This document shows, one piece after another, positions 22,161 to 35,400 of a stretch of 64,000 bases of DNA (position 1 is the stretch's first letter; every line of letters begins with the position of its first letter). The notes under the pieces are model-generated. The model was not told the origin of the DNA. It did not search any database and worked only from the letters and a program-made list of their open reading frames with translations. Source of the stretch: Picocystis sp. L7 (lineage: Eukaryota > Chlorophyta > Picocystophyceae > Picocystales > Picocystaceae). The stretch covers positions 1 to 64,000 of the forward strand of contig QXJR01000003.1 of NCBI GenBank assembly GCA_020975725.1, in the 5' to 3' direction. Position numbers and translations under genes: made by a program.

Positions 22161-23309
22161 TTAAGTTTCGCCATGTGTGACCTCTCCATCAGAATCCAGC
22201 TTCCATGCTTCGTTGAAATGGAGGGAATGTGCACCTGGCCTTCTCTGAGCCAGCATGAAAAATGCCGATTGGCCTTCCCTTGCTCTACCAAGGAGCAATA
22301 AGTCTCCGGACATATTGTAGGCCCCACACAGAGGGATGTGATTTTCCGGGCAGAGCAACCTCTGTTGCAAGACTATTCTTTGGCTTTGCACATCGACAGA
22401 AAGCAAAAAAATGGCAGCCGATACTTCCTGAGCCACAGCAAACATTTGTTTGGTTCTGTCGGCAATGAGGAAAGCGTTTTTCTTGAGGGAAAACTTTGGA
22501 ATTCCATTCTTCCCCTCGTCTGGATGCCCGTTAGAGGTTGATACCACGTGATCCTCCTTCGCCGCGTTACCATCGGCAGTTGGAAAATCCGCGTCGCTAC
22601 CTTTCCAACTAGCTTCGCTGAGATTCAAATCTAGTTGGTGAATCTGGACACCCGTTCGGATGTCCCATAACCTCAGCGTATCATCGTTGCCGCTCGACAA
22701 TAGGAGATGGGAGCAATCGGCCCCGCCTACGAAATCGGTTTTAAATACAGTTCCAGTGTGTCCCAAGCAGAAGGATTCAATCTCATGGGCTCCCTTGAGC
22801 AGATCTTTTGGCATTCGGCTGACTCGAATTTTCCCGTCAGCATCGCAAGTCACTACAAACCTACCACAAGGAGAGAGCTGGATGTCCTGGATGGCACTCC
22901 CAAAGTGTCCAAGGAAAGGTTGCGGCGCGCAAGCCATTTGCATATCTCCACATTCCACGGAGTACACATCTCCGAACCTATCGGAGACCAGTAGCTTTCG
23001 TCCATCTTCAGCAAAGACGACTGCACTGATTTTCTTCGCCAATTTCACCTCCACGAGACACCTCTCCAAGTTCTCGTCCCACATCCGCAGGTGCTTGTCG
23101 TCTCCGGCAACGGCGATCGCCGTTCCACCCGGATTGAATCGGACGGACCTGATTCCTTGATCCTGGTGATCGGACGTATCTACCTGCACGATTCTTGTTG
23201 TCCTCGATTGTTCCAGGTCGACGAGGAACGCCGCCTTCCCCAGTCCCACCACGGCGACGGGCTTGGTCGGGTGCACGTCGATCGCTGCGGGATACCTTTC
23301 CCCATCCAT
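22161..23309 (-). CDS. TRM82/WDR4: tRNA (guanine-N7) methyltransferase WD40 subunit
   Basis: From ATG at 23309 the frame encodes 382 residues of WD40 propeller. Family-diagnostic pieces are SVRFNPGGTAIAVAGDDKHL, VSDRFGDVYSVE, and PFLGHFGSAIQDIQLSPCGR followed by DADGKIRVSRMPKD and ESFCLGHTGTVFK. These match the Trm82/WDR4 repeats that bind the catalytic subunit Trm8/METTL1, which forms m7G46 in tRNAs. The open frame extends to 24098, but its N-terminal 263 codons are low-complexity and lie opposite the start of DCAF11, so this inner ATG was chosen. The gene is divergent from DCAF11 with about 580 bases between starts. It ends 113 bases from the GNAT stop, tail to tail. Confidence 0.83.
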   Translation of the reverse strand: MDGERYPAAIDVHPTKPVAVVGLGKAAFLVDLEQSRTTRIVQVDTSDHQDQGIRSVRFNPGGTAIAVAGDDKHLRMWDENLERCLVEVKLAKKISAVVFAEDGRKLLVSDRFGDVYSVECGDMQMACAPQPFLGHFGSAIQDIQLSPCGRFVVTCDADGKIRVSRMPKDLLKGAHEIESFCLGHTGTVFKTDFVGGADCSHLLLSSGNDDTLRLWDIRTGVQIHQLDLNLSEASWKGSDADFPTADGNAAKEDHVVSTSNGHPDEGKNGIPKFSLKKNAFLIADRTKQMFAVAQEVSAAIFLLSVDVQSQRIVLQQRLLCPENHIPLCGAYNMSGDLLLLGRAREGQSAFFMLAQRRPGAHSLHFNEAWKLDSDGEVTHGET

Positions 23310-23888
23310 CGTATCTTCTGGTTGTCTTTCTCCTCCACCTCCTTCCTCCTGTTCTCCGCGGCGATTCCATCGCGCTTTTCTTCGTTCTTTCCTGGCTTGT
23401 CTTCCCATTTCCTTTCCACGCGTTCGACACCGACACTGGATCCCGTTTCCTCTCCCCCCTTTGTCGGGGGAAGCAGTCGGATCGATGGGGAAGGACGAAA
23501 GGGTCGATCCCACCCTTTGTTTCCCATCGGGTTCGTTTCGTTTTCCATGGGAGTAGTCCCGGGTTCCACCGTCCCGGTGAAACGAGGATCCGAAGGACAC
23601 CCACCCGACCGGACGCACCGTTATCGCCTCGACAACCGCGTCGATTCGCACGGATAGGAGACCCACATCCGACCCCATCCCATCCTCTGAACACCCTCCC
23701 ACGACAGGTTCCATTCCACCATCAATCGGTAGGATTTGAGGTGGACCTTCATCGATCGGGTCACGTGGCACCCTCACCCGTGGTGGTGTGGGGGTTGCCT
23801 TTCCAGTTGGGGTCGTTCGGGTGGGTTTCATTCCACGTGCACCAACGTGGTGGTGAACCTGCAACTGCCCACAAGTCCAGCCACTTAG

Positions 23889-25631
23889 ATGGACAGCGAC
23901 TGGGAAGAAGAGGAAGAGGAAGAAGGAGAGGGGGAAGAAGAATGGGAGGTGGACGATTTCGAAGAAGATGGACTGGTCGACGCACTGGAGAACCTCGATG
24001 AAGAAGAAGAAGAGGACGACGAAGATTACATGCCAGAAGACGAAGACGAAAGAAGGGAAGAAGATAGGGTGCTGGACCAAGAATACATGCGGGTGCACGA
24101 AGGGTTAGAAGGAGAAGAAGGCGAAGAGGAAGAAGAGGGCGAATCCGACACCAGCGAAGGCACCCAAGACGACGTGTGGCTCCATCCTTTCGCACATCCT
24201 ACAGTCGCTACCGGGCACACGTTCCCGGATCCATCCGTAGGTGGGCAGAGCCTGCAAGACGAAGAAATTGGACAGCAACTGCAATCACTCACCAGTCCCT
24301 TGCCAGAAGCAAATCGTAGAAACATAGGTGCTTTGCCTGTGGGACATCCGCTGTGGTATCACGACAAATTTGCCAGGGACTCCAGGCACCTGAACGTCTA
24401 CCCCTTGCTTTGTAGGCGAGAAATGGATGCCTGGACAACAACGTCTAGGACCGCTTCAGAAAAGAAGTTTCTCTCGGGACAGTTCATGCCGGGGGGAAAG
24501 CCAAGCATCAAGGATACCATGTCTGCACGTGGCTATATTGGACAGTTTTCGCCCGCCGGAGACCTGTTTGTGGGAGCGTACCAGCAGAGACAGCGGATCA
24601 AAATTTACAGCGTGTACGATGACTGGAAGATTCACCGCGACATCTATGCGCGGGACTTGCAATGGACTGTCACGGACACGGCTCTGTCTCATGACCAGAA
24701 GTTCCTCATCTATTCAAGCATCAATCCTACCGTGCACCTGGTGGACATCGGCAATGAAATGTGCACGGACGAAGATGATCAAGAGTTCACACAAGCCTTG
24801 GATTTTACGAGGGAAGGCACAAGACATGCCTTTGGCATATGGTCTTTGCACTTTTCAAAGGACTCTGGTACAATCATTGCCGGTAGTAGTGATGCATGTC
24901 TGTACATATATGATGTAGAGCGCAGGAAGACTGTCAACCGTATACAAGGCCACCAGGATGATGTAAATGCAGTCGCCTTTGCCTCCACGGAATGCAGCGA
25001 TGTCATCTACACAGGTTCAGACGACAGTATGGTGCAAGTGTGGGACCGTCGCACTCTTGGTCGGACCCGTGCTACCCCGGTGGGTGTGCTCCCAGGCCAC
25101 TATGAGGGCATAGCATTCATTGACTCAAAGGGAGACGGGCGTTATTTGATATCAAATTCTAAGGATCAGACTATCAAGCTGTGGGATATACGCAAGATGC
25201 TCAGTCACAAAGAGCACAAGGACTTGCCACCTGCTAGGATTAAGAGGTTTAGATGGGATTATCGCTGGATGGACTATCCAGGTTATGGCATGCGATTGCA
25301 GCACCCACATGACAGAAGCATCATGACTTTCCGTGGTCACAAGGTGCTCCAGACCCTTGTTCGCGCGTACTTCTCTCCTGTTGAAAGCACAGGGCAACGC
25401 TTCATTTACAGTGGCTCTTATGGGGGCACCATTTTCATCTTCGACATTGTCACTGGGGGGTTGGTAACCGCGCTGCCGTACAATAGTGCCACCGTGCGTG
25501 ACTGCTCGTGGCATCCGACCCTTCCAATGTTGGCGTCTACTTCATGGGATGGTCGGTTGGTGGTGTGGGGTGCTGGGGAGGGTGGTAAAACTGGCGTATG
25601 GCGTCAACGATGCGCATTGCGGGCCCAGTAA
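23889..25631 (+). CDS. DCAF11/LEC14B-like WD40 substrate receptor
   Basis: A 580-residue single-exon protein. Residues 1-90 are an acidic Glu/Asp tract. The core 140-570 is a WD40 propeller with clear W-D ends (VQVWDRR, IKLWDIRK, LVVWGAG). Conserved DCAF11/LEC14B sequence is seen: GYIGQFSPAGDLFVGAYQQR, the GHQDDVNAVAF repeat, FRWDYRWMDYPG, and the C-terminal Y-S-G-S-Y-G-G-T segment. In plants and animals this family recruits substrates to CUL4-DDB1 ubiquitin ligases in the nucleus. The D-x-R motif for DDB1 docking is plausibly VWDRR. The gene is divergent from TRM82, sharing the promoter region 23310-23888. Confidence 0.88.
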   Translation: MDSDWEEEEEEEGEGEEEWEVDDFEEDGLVDALENLDEEEEEDDEDYMPEDEDERREEDRVLDQEYMRVHEGLEGEEGEEEEEGESDTSEGTQDDVWLHPFAHPTVATGHTFPDPSVGGQSLQDEEIGQQLQSLTSPLPEANRRNIGALPVGHPLWYHDKFARDSRHLNVYPLLCRREMDAWTTTSRTASEKKFLSGQFMPGGKPSIKDTMSARGYIGQFSPAGDLFVGAYQQRQRIKIYSVYDDWKIHRDIYARDLQWTVTDTALSHDQKFLIYSSINPTVHLVDIGNEMCTDEDDQEFTQALDFTREGTRHAFGIWSLHFSKDSGTIIAGSSDACLYIYDVERRKTVNRIQGHQDDVNAVAFASTECSDVIYTGSDDSMVQVWDRRTLGRTRATPVGVLPGHYEGIAFIDSKGDGRYLISNSKDQTIKLWDIRKMLSHKEHKDLPPARIKRFRWDYRWMDYPGYGMRLQHPHDRSIMTFRGHKVLQTLVRAYFSPVESTGQRFIYSGSYGGTIFIFDIVTGGLVTALPYNSATVRDCSWHPTLPMLASTSWDGRLVVWGAGEGGKTGVWRQRCALRAQ

Positions 25632-28600
25632 AGATTAGATGCATGGATGTGTATCAGCCGTCCGCCCTATCTTGACGAGCTTGCTCCTATCTGGCAGGAG
25701 CCTCCTTCGTCCTTAAGCACAAGCTCTTCAACCATGCATCATCTAATCCCCAGGGAAATCTTTGTGAAGGAGGGAGATACGTCTTGACCAAGATTTCACA
25801 CGTGTGAACTGGCATTGCAAGCGGCGGTGGGGAAGGTCTGACCCAGAAACACTTCATACTCTGACCACTGGAGGTTCCTGAAGGAGACGTTTGGGAAAAA
25901 GAAAATGAACATAGCTTTGATATACCAAAGCGTGATCTTAGATTGATTTTTACACTTCCTAAATGGATCATGCTTACTTCATCCTCCCTTGTTTGCAGAC
26001 ATGATTACCATCCAAAACGTGTATATAGTGCTGAATTGCTCAGTCATGGGTTGCATTGTGTATGTCCCTGCCACAGGTAAAAATAGGCAGCAGCGTCTGC
26101 AGAGTGGAAGTGCAATCTCAGGTGCTGAATCCTTTTCTTAAACCAATACTCCGATGTGTCATGTGTGTCCTAGTTTTCAGTTCAAGGAGCAAAATGTTGA
26201 GGTACAGGCAGGTAGAAAGCTCTCAGTTCGTACTTGCTTGAGCAAATGACCCCGTCTTGTCTCCGCCACTCTTGTTGTTGGAATGTTCATCAAATGGACT
26301 CCTTTGGTGGAAGATCATATGGTAGGTCTTGCGGCACCATCACACCGATTCAGACACAATAGCAGGTGGAAGCGGCCGACACGGAACGAAATGTACACGT
26401 AGACAACCAGATGAGCTCTCTTTCCGAAAAGGAGACCAACGAGGATGGGATGACAAGAACTGTCTATGGCGATGTTTACTACCTTAAGCAGAACAGTTCA
26501 TGTAATGGGATTTGGATTGTCTTGTTCTGGAGCCAGTGGTTTGCACACAACTGCAGTAAGCTTGGTGAGAATGTTTGAACGGCGGATTTGAGGATAGTGC
26601 CAACTGTGATTTCTATCCGTCGGATTTTCTTGTCAGGCAGTGCTACAAGATTTCCTTCCTGAGTGAAACTCGGATCGGGTAGTTCAGATTCCAGATGGCA
26701 AGCTCTACGTCATCCTTCCTTGATGGCCTTGTCCAGGCGTCATGAACTCAATGCAGATGCTTTTACAATAGACATTAGTGGACAGGAGGTCTCGTCAAGA
26801 GGGAGCCTGGCCTGAATTGTGGATGGCATAGGTATCCATCCTAGGTGGAATCCACTGATTAGGGGATTAACCAGTATAAGTGTTGGGTCAAAGGATTTGT
26901 TAACCAGTTCGTACTATCACAATGGATGAGTATTGGAGGAGGGCTTGAGTCCAATGATGCAACTCCCTAAATCCGCGGTGCACTGCACTACCATTATCAC
27001 ACGCCACTCGAAGCTGTATGCGGCTTTTCAAGGTTTGGTATACAGCTTGGTAGTAAATTGAAGGTCAACATGCCCCATATGTTCTGGGAATTTTGGGATC
27101 CCAGCCGGTTCCTCTGGTTGGACCATTCACCTGTTTGCCAAGCCATGCAGTTCCCCTCTGTCAGCTTTGCTTGTCCAATGTCGCACCAATATCTCACTCT
27201 CAATCACGCTTGCCAGTCCAATGAGTATGGACCAGTGGATAGATGCCATCTTTAGGCAGAACACAAGAGTCATTCTCGTTCTCGTTTCCAATTGATATAG
27301 TTTGCAATCAATCACCGTGAGACTTCCTGTACTACTCGGAGCTACTTAGTGCACACACATTTCTTTTTGGCTACTGATTTTTTCGCACGGGATCAATGCT
27401 TTGGAGGCACGGAGGTCCAGCTGTCTTTGATCCACATGCACTTCTAGTTTAGCCCTTGAATAAGCCTTTCGTATTGTCACACAAAGCTTTGGTATAGCTA
27501 AGTGGACATCCAGCCACATATAGATCGTTGCCCGCTACCTCATTGCGGCCAAACAAAACCTGGTGCCTAGCCAAAGTGAAGTGCTTCTCCGGTCTTCTCC
27601 TTGGCAGATCTTCCGAGTACAGAGGTGGGCAAAATTGAACAAGAAGTGGCTAGTGGGGATGACAAATGCAAGGGACAACTCTGAATGCACGGGGCTTGTC
27701 ATTGAAGTTGTTACGATCAAGGTCGCAACAGAATCATGAGTGTAATAGATGAAAAAAGCTCGAGTGCATGGCTTGTGGAAGAGGTTTTACGGAGTAGGTT
27801 CTCAAGTTGCGATACCTGTCCATATAGAAGCTATGGATGCAGGCTTCTTCTTTCCGCCCCGGTGAAGTTAATTGGGTTCTCCTTATGCTTTGGACCAACG
27901 AGGCCCTTTTTGATCGCATCCAAGCGTTCTTGTGCAACCTTCATTCGTAGAGCCTTCTGGAGTTGAGAAGCCATCTCCAACGTCGTAGGGGATAAAAGTG
28001 CCTAACATCTGATTTCATTCGACGGTAAACCAAATCGTACGTGCAAGTCGTCTTTTTAGCACGTTCAAACAAATAGAGGGGCTTTGGGTGGCATACAACT
28101 CAAAAAAATGATGAAGTTTGAGTTTTCCACGAAGGGCGAGCATCCAATCTAAGTTGAAAAAGTATCGAGTTCAATGCTACGAGCACGAAGAATCTCTTTC
28201 CTTCGTCCCACTTTTGTCGTGCTGACAAGCTTCCTCCTGCTTCGATGATTGTTCACGCTCTGACACTTGTGGTGCTTGGAAACTTTGCATTTCTGCACTC
28301 TCGTTTACCCTAACACGAAGTTTCTTAGGCACCTATATGGGCATTTTCGACTTTCAACAACATAAGAAGCTCATTGCGAAATCTCCTTCCAAGCTTGGTT
28401 CGATGTTTGGTTGGTTTCTTTTCCTCAATGGGCGAAGTACTTTGAAGAGGACGGCTTTCATCATGGTCAATGGAGGTCGTGCAAGGAGCTCGAAAGAGTC
28501 CACCAAAATGCTCGACTGAAATTTAATCGTGTATGTAAGCACCATGGGGAGAGCCTACAAGTGTAGGCTAACGAAATGCACTAGAAATGAGCGAGCTTGG

Positions 28601-31600
28601 GACAACATTCAATGATCCTCAAGAGCATTTTTGTCGTGAGTAGTGGTTTTGTTTGGACAACGTCTTTTAGTGAGGAATGAAGAGAGCGGTTTTGACCGCA
28701 AGATGGAGCAATCGAGTGGGTCCGTCCAAGAGGGATTGAAGATTGGACATCTCTTGGCCGTTCGTACGACCTAGCCTTGCTTCGGTCTGTCACAATCTCT
28801 AAGCAAGTGCCTTCGAATTTCTCGATACACCATTCTAAAAGAGGTCGTATCGGAAACATCAAAATGCACAAGATCAAAGTGCATCTCTATTTCAAGACCT
28901 AAGTATCCTATAGTTAGATCGTTTGTTCTCTATCTCACCATCTTTGTATCGTCTGTGGACTTAGTTGCCTTCTCCAATTTACAAACTACAAGTCCTTCAA
29001 GCTAGATGGGTAGAATCGTGCCAAGGGCTACCCCGTCCTTGATAAAAGTGATACACAACCTTCTTCTTGTCTAGTGACCCCCCTCAACCATCCCAACTCA
29101 ACCGCTTTGCGCTTCCTTGCGAAATAAATCAATGTGGCTGTCAACGAGGTCTCCACATATTCGTGAGAAGGTCTATGTTTCTTCCCTAACTAGACCCACA
29201 AGAAAACACAAGGTCTATGTCAAACGGCGAGTTAAAGGGTGAGTAGCAAGTCCTAACAATCGAAGCGAATAACCGCATTGTCAAGGAGGCACCGTGTATA
29301 TCTCGCTTGGTTGGCTTCAACCAATCTTGGGAATCCAACACAATTTTGTTGCAACTAGTACGCACGCTTTCTTTGTGCTTCAAAGCAAGATCCGATTTTT
29401 TGTTGTTGCTATTTGAACTATGCCTTTCAATTTTACATCGAGTGACCCTTTTCGTGTTCCATTCTCCAACCAAGCATGGACGAGCAAGAAGACCCCTGCG
29501 CTTAATGTATCACGCCAATATCAAGGTATACTCTAGAAGCCTAAACCCCAAGAGGGCAAGTGCAAGAGTTCAAGTTGCTCGCGTGCTTTGTAGTTGCACA
29601 AAGCGTGAGAGTTGCTTGCTTATCTAGGCATCTTCCATACATGACAGGATGTATCTTGACGCTTTGCATGGGCAATGCTCCGTTTATATTCTCCGTTTGA
29701 GAAGCGTCTAATGTTGTGCCAATTGTCGTTGATGTGCCGGTGCTGTCTTCGCAAATTCGGACCGCGCTTTTTTCAAGTACTATTGTAAAACGGTCACGTT
29801 TTTGTCAATGTCGCCACCAAGCAAAGGACTCTTCAATTCGAATTCTACGAATGTAACACCGTTTTAGGGAGCGGGTCTAAAACTGAAGGAGAGCCCATGA
29901 AGGCGAATGAAAAGGAATGGCCGGAAGTTGAAAAGACGCAATGTATATGACAAATGATGAACGATGGATGAAAGATGTGTTTGGCCTAGATATGTTCGTG
30001 ACATGGTTACATGGTATCGTGTGTCTATATGCGATCGCTATGGAAGGTTTTTAGATTACTTTTCCACTCGCATTTCGCGCCAACCCACTTGCTTGGATTT
30101 GGGAAGATGACCACCGGTACAAGAATTTTGTACGCTTTTCCACTTGTTCCGTTGTCTTGACCAAGAAAAGTTCGGGTTGCGTCGTTTGCTTGATGGTTAC
30201 TTGATCGGGCACAGTCAATGGCTCACATACCGACAAGCGAGATGTTACTTGGGTTGTTGCAATGGGTTTGGCTCAGTGCTTCAATAGGACCTTGGTATTG
30301 AGACACCCCTACGATTGATGGCCTTTGTATAGAGACGATGGGTGTTTCGTCTTCCAGCGAAAGGATGGTTGGAAAGGTTCGATACGTTCGCTCCTTGGTA
30401 CCTCCACCCTTGGCCTTGCCCCTCGTCTTGAGGAGGGGTTGGATCAAGCGACGTCCCGAGTGAATACGAATTCACCCAGTGGAGTATCCGGGTATTTCGG
30501 CTTCTTGCTCGACCACTCGCTTTCCAACGGTTCCGGAGGGAACGCACCTGCTGTGCGAACGAAAGGAGACCACATCGCTTCTTTGCCGACAGAAAGTGGG
30601 CACTCTTTCGATTCTAGCCTTTGTTCGTTATCTGTTGGACGAACGGTTCAAGGCCCGAACAGATGTGGAGCCGCGTCCGAGGAAACACTGGACGACTGTT
30701 GTGGAGGATGGCCCAAGAAGCGCGTGAGCTTTCGGCGGAGTCCTCCAGCGTTGTAGAAAAAAAATACCAGCAAGGCATCAAATATCCACGAGGAGACCTT
30801 CGATCGAACTCCGGTGCAGGCACTGGAGATGGAATAGAAAACCACACGGAAAAGTGGCTTTCTGGAGGAAAGTCACCCATGCAATGGGTTGCTAAAACTG
30901 CGCCGGTAAGTACAGAGGATCGATGTGTGGGATCAAACAAGGCATACGCCACGTAGAATGGCCATTGCAAGACTGTTAGTGAGGGAATCTGTAAACCTAC
31001 AGTGCATAGAATCGAGTTGGCGTGAGTGAGCCGTCCTCTTGCAATATGCCGCCCACTCTATTCGATCGCTGAATGGATTGCTGACTGACCTTCGTTCTCC
31101 TATGCCCTTCACATACCGCCGACACCGTCCTTTTCTCAAACAACCAGATAGAGGTACATACAAGAGTTGCCCAGTGCTGGGGAGGTGGAGATGTGGCCCT
31201 AGGTCACCCAATTGAATACATTACTCTTGATGGCACCACGCCAGAAGATCCAGCCGTATGCAAATACTGTGGTTTGCGCTTTTTTCTGGGCAATCAGCAC
31301 TGAAATCTTTGAGGCTAACAAAATCATATTGCTGCTATTAGGTCAAGTCTGAGTATTTGTTATTCTTTTGAACCGATCCTGGAACGCAGTTTGCAGATCG
31401 ATGCAGACTCAACTTTGAAATGCCAGCATTTTCCAGAGGACCACCTACTTTTGCAAACAATGCATGAGACTATCAGTTGCTGGCAAGGGGGTAAATTTTC
31501 TTGTCCCCTTGAGTCTCCTCTTTGGGCACTCGGTTTGAAACGCGTGGTTGAGTACTTCAGGTTGAGCTGCAGGCCGCCTACTCAAATGCTGCCAAACCAG

Positions 31601-31658
31601 CAGGTCATTCGTCCCTGGTGTGCGATGCAAGGGCATGTAAAGAAGCTCCTAGTGCTCG
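25632..31658. other. 6-kb gene desert with protein-like debris
   Basis: No frame exceeds about 145 codons, and none resembles a known family. Several minus-strand patches (for example around 28.0-28.9 kb) read as diluted protein sequence with frequent stops, which suggests old decayed mobile elements. The start is the 3' flank of DCAF11 and the end is the 5' region of the TMEM70-like gene. No tRNA or tandem repeat was noticed. Confidence 0.4.
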
Positions 31659-32438
31659 TTGTGTAGAAAATTACTCAAGACCTTGAGCTCGAACCTCGAT
31701 CTGTCTACTCATAAGTGTTGTGCCACCATTCAGAACCCCAGGGGTACCGTTGAGAAGATGCGGGCCAGCGGAATCCGCACGTTGGCGGGAACTGGACGCT
31801 TGGACGCACACGCAGCTGCCTATAAGGAACGCGTCGCCCAACTCCTGAGTGTGAATCACCAACTGGACCCCTTCTCCTCCGAAGGACCTCCGCCATCCAA
31901 GGTTGCCGAGTCGACTTCTCAGTCCAACAGTCATGAACGTTGGACAAGTCGAGATACGTGCGTCCGCGCTGAGCACGGACAGCATTGGACGTATGAAGCA
32001 CCTCTATCTAAGGCATTGATGCGTGTTAAGGTGCTGAGCCTTGTAAGCTGCGGAACGACTCTTGTCAGCGCACCATTCTTGGTTACTGCAGGACCTGCAG
32101 ATGTGTCCTGGTATGCGAAAGCATCGCTCGCAGCAACCCTATCGGCATTTGGATTGTTCACAACAGGTTTGCTCCATTGGTTTACGTATCCCTATGTTCA
32201 CCGATTGATCCACCATGTCGGCACTGATACTTGCACTGCAACACAGCTCAACATCTTTGGACGCTTGAAAACCACTTCCTTCAAGGTGTCAGATGTTGCC
32301 GTGCCACAGACAGCCAGACCAATGGTCTCGTTTGCCGTCGCAAAGAGGTATTATTTCATCGACGAAAATTCCTTCACCAATCCCGACCTGTACGACAGAC
32401 TTGTTCCGCTTGAAAATAGAACAGACGGCAACGGATAA
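31659..32438 (+). CDS. TMEM70-like mitochondrial assembly factor
   Basis: The frame is 259 codons. An inner ATG at 31755 gives 227 residues and may be the true start. Two adjacent membrane segments form the typical hairpin: RVKVLSLVSCGTTLVSAPFL and AATLSAFGLFTTGLLHWFTY. They are followed by the family signature PYVHRLIHH...T, an L-x-x-F-G-R-L-K-T-T-S-F-K-V-x-D-V strand, and a C-terminal YYFIDENSFTNPDLYDRLVP. TMEM70 proteins sit in the mitochondrial inner membrane and help assemble ATP synthase (and complex I in animals). The Arg/Ala-rich N-terminus fits a mitochondrial presequence. Single exon as read; flanked on both sides by gene-poor DNA. Confidence 0.75.
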   Translation: MCRKLLKTLSSNLDLSTHKCCATIQNPRGTVEKMRASGIRTLAGTGRLDAHAAAYKERVAQLLSVNHQLDPFSSEGPPPSKVAESTSQSNSHERWTSRDTCVRAEHGQHWTYEAPLSKALMRVKVLSLVSCGTTLVSAPFLVTAGPADVSWYAKASLAATLSAFGLFTTGLLHWFTYPYVHRLIHHVGTDTCTATQLNIFGRLKTTSFKVSDVAVPQTARPMVSFAVAKRYYFIDENSFTNPDLYDRLVPLENRTDGNG

Positions 32439-35400
32439 GGTCGTTCGCTAGGATAACCAAGGACACGTATGCGGATCATGTTTCCAACAGCGATTGGCGG
32501 TGTTACACTACTGAAGCATTATCCGCTGCTCCTGGTCGTGTTTCAGCAGATGTGCCTATCGGTCTCTGCCAGGGCCAGAATTCAAGGTAAAGGGACAGTA
32601 CACCTAGCCACCGTAGTCAGCCCAGCAGGGACAAACTTTTCCAAGCAGGACAGCCCTTGAGTGTCGCTGTAGGCTTATTGCAAAGCAGCATGCTGTTTCA
32701 AAAAGAAAGTTCTTTGAGTCTCACGTTACGATTTTCCAACACTGATGCTATCGCTTGTACTTGTGCTGTCCAGCCTGCTTCTGGAGGCTCAGTTTTGAGT
32801 ACATGGCTGTCGATGCCCCCAAACTTACCTGGCTGGTCAAAATGTGGGTATTTTAGCACGTAGTTTTTTGCTGAGAGATTGTGCTATTATGCATCGTTCA
32901 AACAAGCGAGAGAAAACGACGTCATTCTGGAGAAGAAATACAGTTGGTGCAATGACATCATTCTTTCGCTTTGCACGGACCTAACATGTGCTTCCTTGGA
33001 AAGTGATTCCAGTATACTGTTTGCATTCCTCGAATTTGATTTTCTGGCTGTGCAACAATCGTGCTAGTCCCAGCTATTGAACTATCCCCACTTTAGACGG
33101 AAGCGTATCAAGAATTATTGTGGCCAAAGAAGGATCTGACAAGAGTTTACATGGATTCGAAACCTTCATCAGGGATGAATATTGTTCAAGCACTGTAATA
33201 TTAGCCGTGCTTACTTGTTGGCACCAGCCAATTCGGCTGTACGCGAGTGAGAAAACATTCCAGGCAAGCAATTTCAATGGCCACATGTTCTATGGAAATG
33301 AACATCGTACCGTTTTTTGGTGAAGCAGATTCGCTCCCTTGACGACAGATCGTCAATGACGTACTGCTCCGCAACCCCACGGTCATGTTTTGTCGACGTT
33401 GATCTACTGCGTTCAAGACAGCGAACACTAGAGATCATGCAACGTTGACAAGCCATGCGATAAATACGTTGAACATTGAATGCGCATGCCATGGGTGCAT
33501 TGCCCTATTGTACCCGTCTAAAGGCACACATTGTCACCCATCCGCAATTGCGAATAACGTGAAGTTCAAGACACGAATAGCTTGTGGGCAAGCAACGCCA
33601 ACTATCCAAGCAAGGTTCTTAAACGGGTCTTGTGCCCAAAAGCCGATCTTGTGGCTTAAATCCAACAAGGAGAAGAAGAGCTACTAAATATTGTCAACTC
33701 AAGAGCAATCCTTGGACTTGCAAGCTTGTGACATCGTCACTATTGCAATGCCTCCCCCCTATTGGAAAGACGCAAACTTTGACGGAGCAAATGCTAGAGC
33801 TTTTAATACGATGCCGGTTATGTTTGTACGTTTCCTTCTTTCATTGAGTGTATCATGGCTACCAACGAAAGGGATAGCATTGATTCCCGAGGATCCATCC
33901 CTACATCTTGGTCTCTTCACAGGGACGTTGACAACACCTTGGGTCATAAGCTTTCGACAAAACGGATTGCTCGAGTCCTCGTGCAAAGTAGTTGTCAGCA
34001 ACTCATTCCACTGTCCCCTCTCAATTCATCATTGGACCACCGGTGGCGATGGGACGCGAGCGGCAAATCTATGTCGTAGGTTATGTAAGTATGTGGTCCG
34101 ACTCAGGCTTGCCTCTCCTATCCACACCATTCTTGCTTCATTGTTCTCCCATTTGCATGCTCGAACTCCACGTCTCTGTGCACTTGGGATGCGTGCATGC
34201 ACTTCACAAAAGACTTCTACAACGAACCTTTATACTTTCCCTTCCCTAAGTTGCAAAAGCTTTGGGTCCGCACAACCACAACGCCACAAGGCGCAGGAGA
34301 AAAGGAAGATGCAAGGAAGGAACACAAGATTTGATGGACGAGCGTTCTTTTGTACTATAGGTCTTTTCTATTGCGCAAGGAATAATGGCATGTATTCCTA
34401 TAAAGAGGGAGTCTTTCTACGCAAGCATATCTTCCTTGGATTCCGGACATAGGTTTTCCATTATTCCCATTCGCGTGATTTCGCAACATGGTTGCTTCCG
34501 AAGTACAATCGCTTCCATAGCCATGTTCGAATAATTTTGATACACATGAACCTCATGATAGCGAGGCCAATGCGAGTAACTGACAGAACACACATCCATG
34601 CTCCAAGGGAGGCATTCATCATTTTGCCGCCCCCAGTCTATTCAGATCCTATCCATAGTCTAGCAAGATTGAAGGGTAGGAGCGAATGGACCTCTCTTGC
34701 CTCAAAGGTCGAACGATGCAAATGCATAATATCAGTGTTCATGGAAGGACTATTCGTCCCCGAGCTTGTGTCGAACATTGATCCAATTCCTATCGCAAAA
34801 TTGTTCGAACCTCCTAATGGGAATTGTCGTCCCTCGACACATTGCTTCCCTAACTTACGACGGGGAGATTGTACAAGCCTTCGGAGAATCCCCTTGACTC
34901 ATGACAACCGTATTTCGTGTTCCAAAAGGCATGAAGACCTCTCTTTTGCTCGGTTCGAGATATCTATTGCTTTTGTCCTTCTTGTGTCGACTTTGAAGCA
35001 AGTGTGTTGCTTGGCTTGAAAGCGGTTTTGCCAAGCGATGAGCGAATACGGTGTAGGCGCTTGGAATGCGACAAGATTTAGATCCCGTTGACTCGTCTTT
35101 TGTCCTTCAATACGAATGTACTCTTATTTGCAAGGCAAGGCCACTAGGGAAGGCTTTGCGCAATGATCCTAGGTTGCATTGTTTCAACTTGTTAATGCTC
35201 GATATCACTTTGCCAACGTCGAGGACGTGGCTCTTCTACTACGCCGCCTACCAGTTCGCAAACGACGTACACGCGTGGAAATGTTAAGCTTTGCGTGTAG
35301 CCCCAACAAGTGCAATGTCGGGTGCACTCCATTCTCGTGGGGAAGGGGGATTGCATGATCGCTAAAATACTCGAGGTGACTTACACGTTCTGCAAGTGTG

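Noticed and set aside
23310-24098. N-terminal 263 codons of the minus-strand frame that contains TRM82
   Set aside because: The sequence is low-complexity and Arg/Gly/hydrophobic, lies opposite the acidic start of DCAF11, and is absent from the Trm82/WDR4 family. Openness is explained by the purine-rich DCAF11 coding strand.
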